Positions 47,841 to 48,480 of a stretch of DNA of 48,480 nt are shown one piece after another. The stretch spans positions 1 through 48,480 of the forward strand of contig NZ_JAHRXF010000046.1 in assembly GCF_019104725.1 (NCBI RefSeq). The letters are read 5' to 3'. Position 1 is the stretch's first letter. The number at the start of each line of letters is the position of its first letter. Source of the DNA: Streptomyces corallincola. Its GTDB lineage: Bacteria > Actinomycetota > Actinomycetes > Streptomycetales > Streptomycetaceae. A program made the position numbers and the translations under genes. Under the pieces are notes generated by a model, which saw only the letters and a list, made by a program, of their open reading frames with translations, had not been told where the DNA came from and made no database searches.

Positions 47841-48480
47841 CGGCGGGCCGCCCGCGACCAGGGCGTCAGCAGCCGCTGTACGCCGAGCAGCAGCAGATCG
47901 GCGGCGACGGCGATCACCACGCACAGCACGGACGCGGTGAGCACCTGTGCCTTGAAGTACGTGTTCATGCCCGCGTAGATCAGGTTCCCGAGGCCGCCGA
48001 AGCCGACGATGGCTCCCACGGTGACGAGGGAGACCGCCGAGACGGTGGCGATGCGCAGCCCGGCCATCGCGGCGGGCAGCGCGAGCGGCAGCTCGACGGC
48101 GAGCAGCAGGCGTACGGGTCCGTAGCCGAGACCGCGCGCGGCCTGCCGGGTCTCCTCGGGTACGGCCCGCAGCCCGGCCAGGATGTTCCGCACCAGCAGG
48201 GTCAGCGAGTAGAGGACGAGCCCGGCGACGACCAGGGTGGCCGAGAGGCCGTACACCGGCAGGAGCAGCGAGAACATCGCCAGCGACGGGATCGTGTACA
48301 GGATCGTCGTCACCGCGAGCACCGGTCCCGCGGCCCAGCGCCACCGGCGGGCCAGCACCGCGAGCGGCAGGGCGACGGCGAGGCCGATGAGGACCGACAC
48401 CACGGTGAGCTGGAGGTGCTGCACCACGGCGTCCAGGAGGATCTGGCTCCGGGTGGAGACGTAGGCGCCGCAGATCCATT
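47837..48480 (-). CDS. Osmoprotectant ABC permease (OpuCB type), 5' end outside the window
   Basis: The reading frame is open to the window edge; 214 codons are present and the true start lies beyond 48480. The visible N-terminal part reads VSTRSQILLDAVVQHLQLTVVSVLIGLAVALPLAVLA, with the early SRSQxLLxDAxxQH pattern of the family, and the coupling loop is AVPEETRQAARGLGYGPVRLLLAVELPLALPAAMAGLRIA. An internal GTG at 48427 is not the start. Translationally coupled to the next permease. Confidence 0.9.
   Translation of the reverse strand, partial: WICGAYVSTRSQILLDAVVQHLQLTVVSVLIGLAVALPLAVLARRWRWAAGPVLAVTTILYTIPSLAMFSLLLPVYGLSATLVVAGLVLYSLTLLVRNILAGLRAVPEETRQAARGLGYGPVRLLLAVELPLALPAAMAGLRIATVSAVSLVTVGAIVGFGGLGNLIYAGMNTYFKAQVLTASVLCVVIAVAADLLLLGVQRLLTPWSRAARR

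Noticed and set aside
1..48480. Secondary-metabolite gene cluster around the P450 genes
   Set aside because: No polyketide synthase, NRPS, terpene synthase or other core enzyme is encoded; the P450s sit among general genes.
1..48480. CRISPR array
   Set aside because: The only tandem repeats (18 bp and 33 bp) are contiguous with no spacers, and no cas genes are present.

Overview
The window is GC-rich throughout, with strong third-codon-position GC bias, GTG/TTG starts, purine-rich ribosome binding sites and families typical of Streptomyces: ROK regulator, VanZ, DUF4230, DUF4235, DUF1304, DUF3626, CYP105-type P450 with its 3Fe-4S ferredoxin, a 56-residue hydrophobic protein, and a DmdR/IdeR-type iron box. 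I read it as an accessory-rich stretch of a Streptomyces (or close relative) chromosome. No rRNA, tRNA or CRISPR array was seen.

Layout. 0.1-4.5 kb: universal stress protein with a suspicious in-frame TGA, a membrane protein joining sigma-like, zinc-finger and ricin-lectin parts, an aldo/keto reductase and a GH114-like lipoprotein. 4.6-10.7 kb: ferredoxin/P450 pair, LysE exporter, deazaflavin-dependent oxidoreductase, CDF cation exporter, glutathionyl-hydroquinone-reductase-like protein, DUF4235 and a VOC protein. 10.8-19.2 kb: DUF1304-TetR operon behind a duplicated operator, STAS anti-sigma antagonist, a divergent PRPP-synthetase-like protein, DUF4230, VanZ, secreted GH16 glucanase, a PolX-like PHP protein, a structured intergenic segment that may encode a small RNA, and an extended SDR. 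19.2-31.1 kb: ROK regulator, a self-sufficient CYP102-type P450-reductase fusion divergent from a PAS-LuxR regulator, DUF3626, a FusB-type zinc-finger protein, an FUSC-type membrane protein, a conserved unknown, a Tat-exported lactonase-fold protein and an iron-box-controlled DUF2470 protein.

31.2-34.4 kb is a complete IS21-family element (istA, istB, three terminal repeats per end, 6-bp target duplication) that also carries a YunG-family gene inside its ends. Next come a TetR regulator and a divergent stand-alone CYP102-like P450, with a 16-bp inverted operator between them. 36.8-40.3 kb is a decayed, less GC-rich island: IS481 and RHS-repeat polymorphic-toxin remnants, tiny membrane-protein genes, then a PRC-barrel gene and a small hydrophobic-protein gene, each ending in a perfect 40-42 bp palindrome, and about 0.87 kb with no supported gene. 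40.4-48.5 kb returns to housekeeping-like genes: an S33-type hydrolase, the lutABC lactate-oxidation operon, and an OpuC-type osmoprotectant ABC transporter whose ATPase gene converges on the operon for its permeases and binding protein (the first permease runs off the window end).

No biosynthetic gene cluster is evident. The most distinctive items are the YunG passenger in the IS21 element, the two differently regulated CYP102-type P450s, the RHS graveyard, the sigma-like/lectin membrane protein and the TGA near the start of the universal stress gene.
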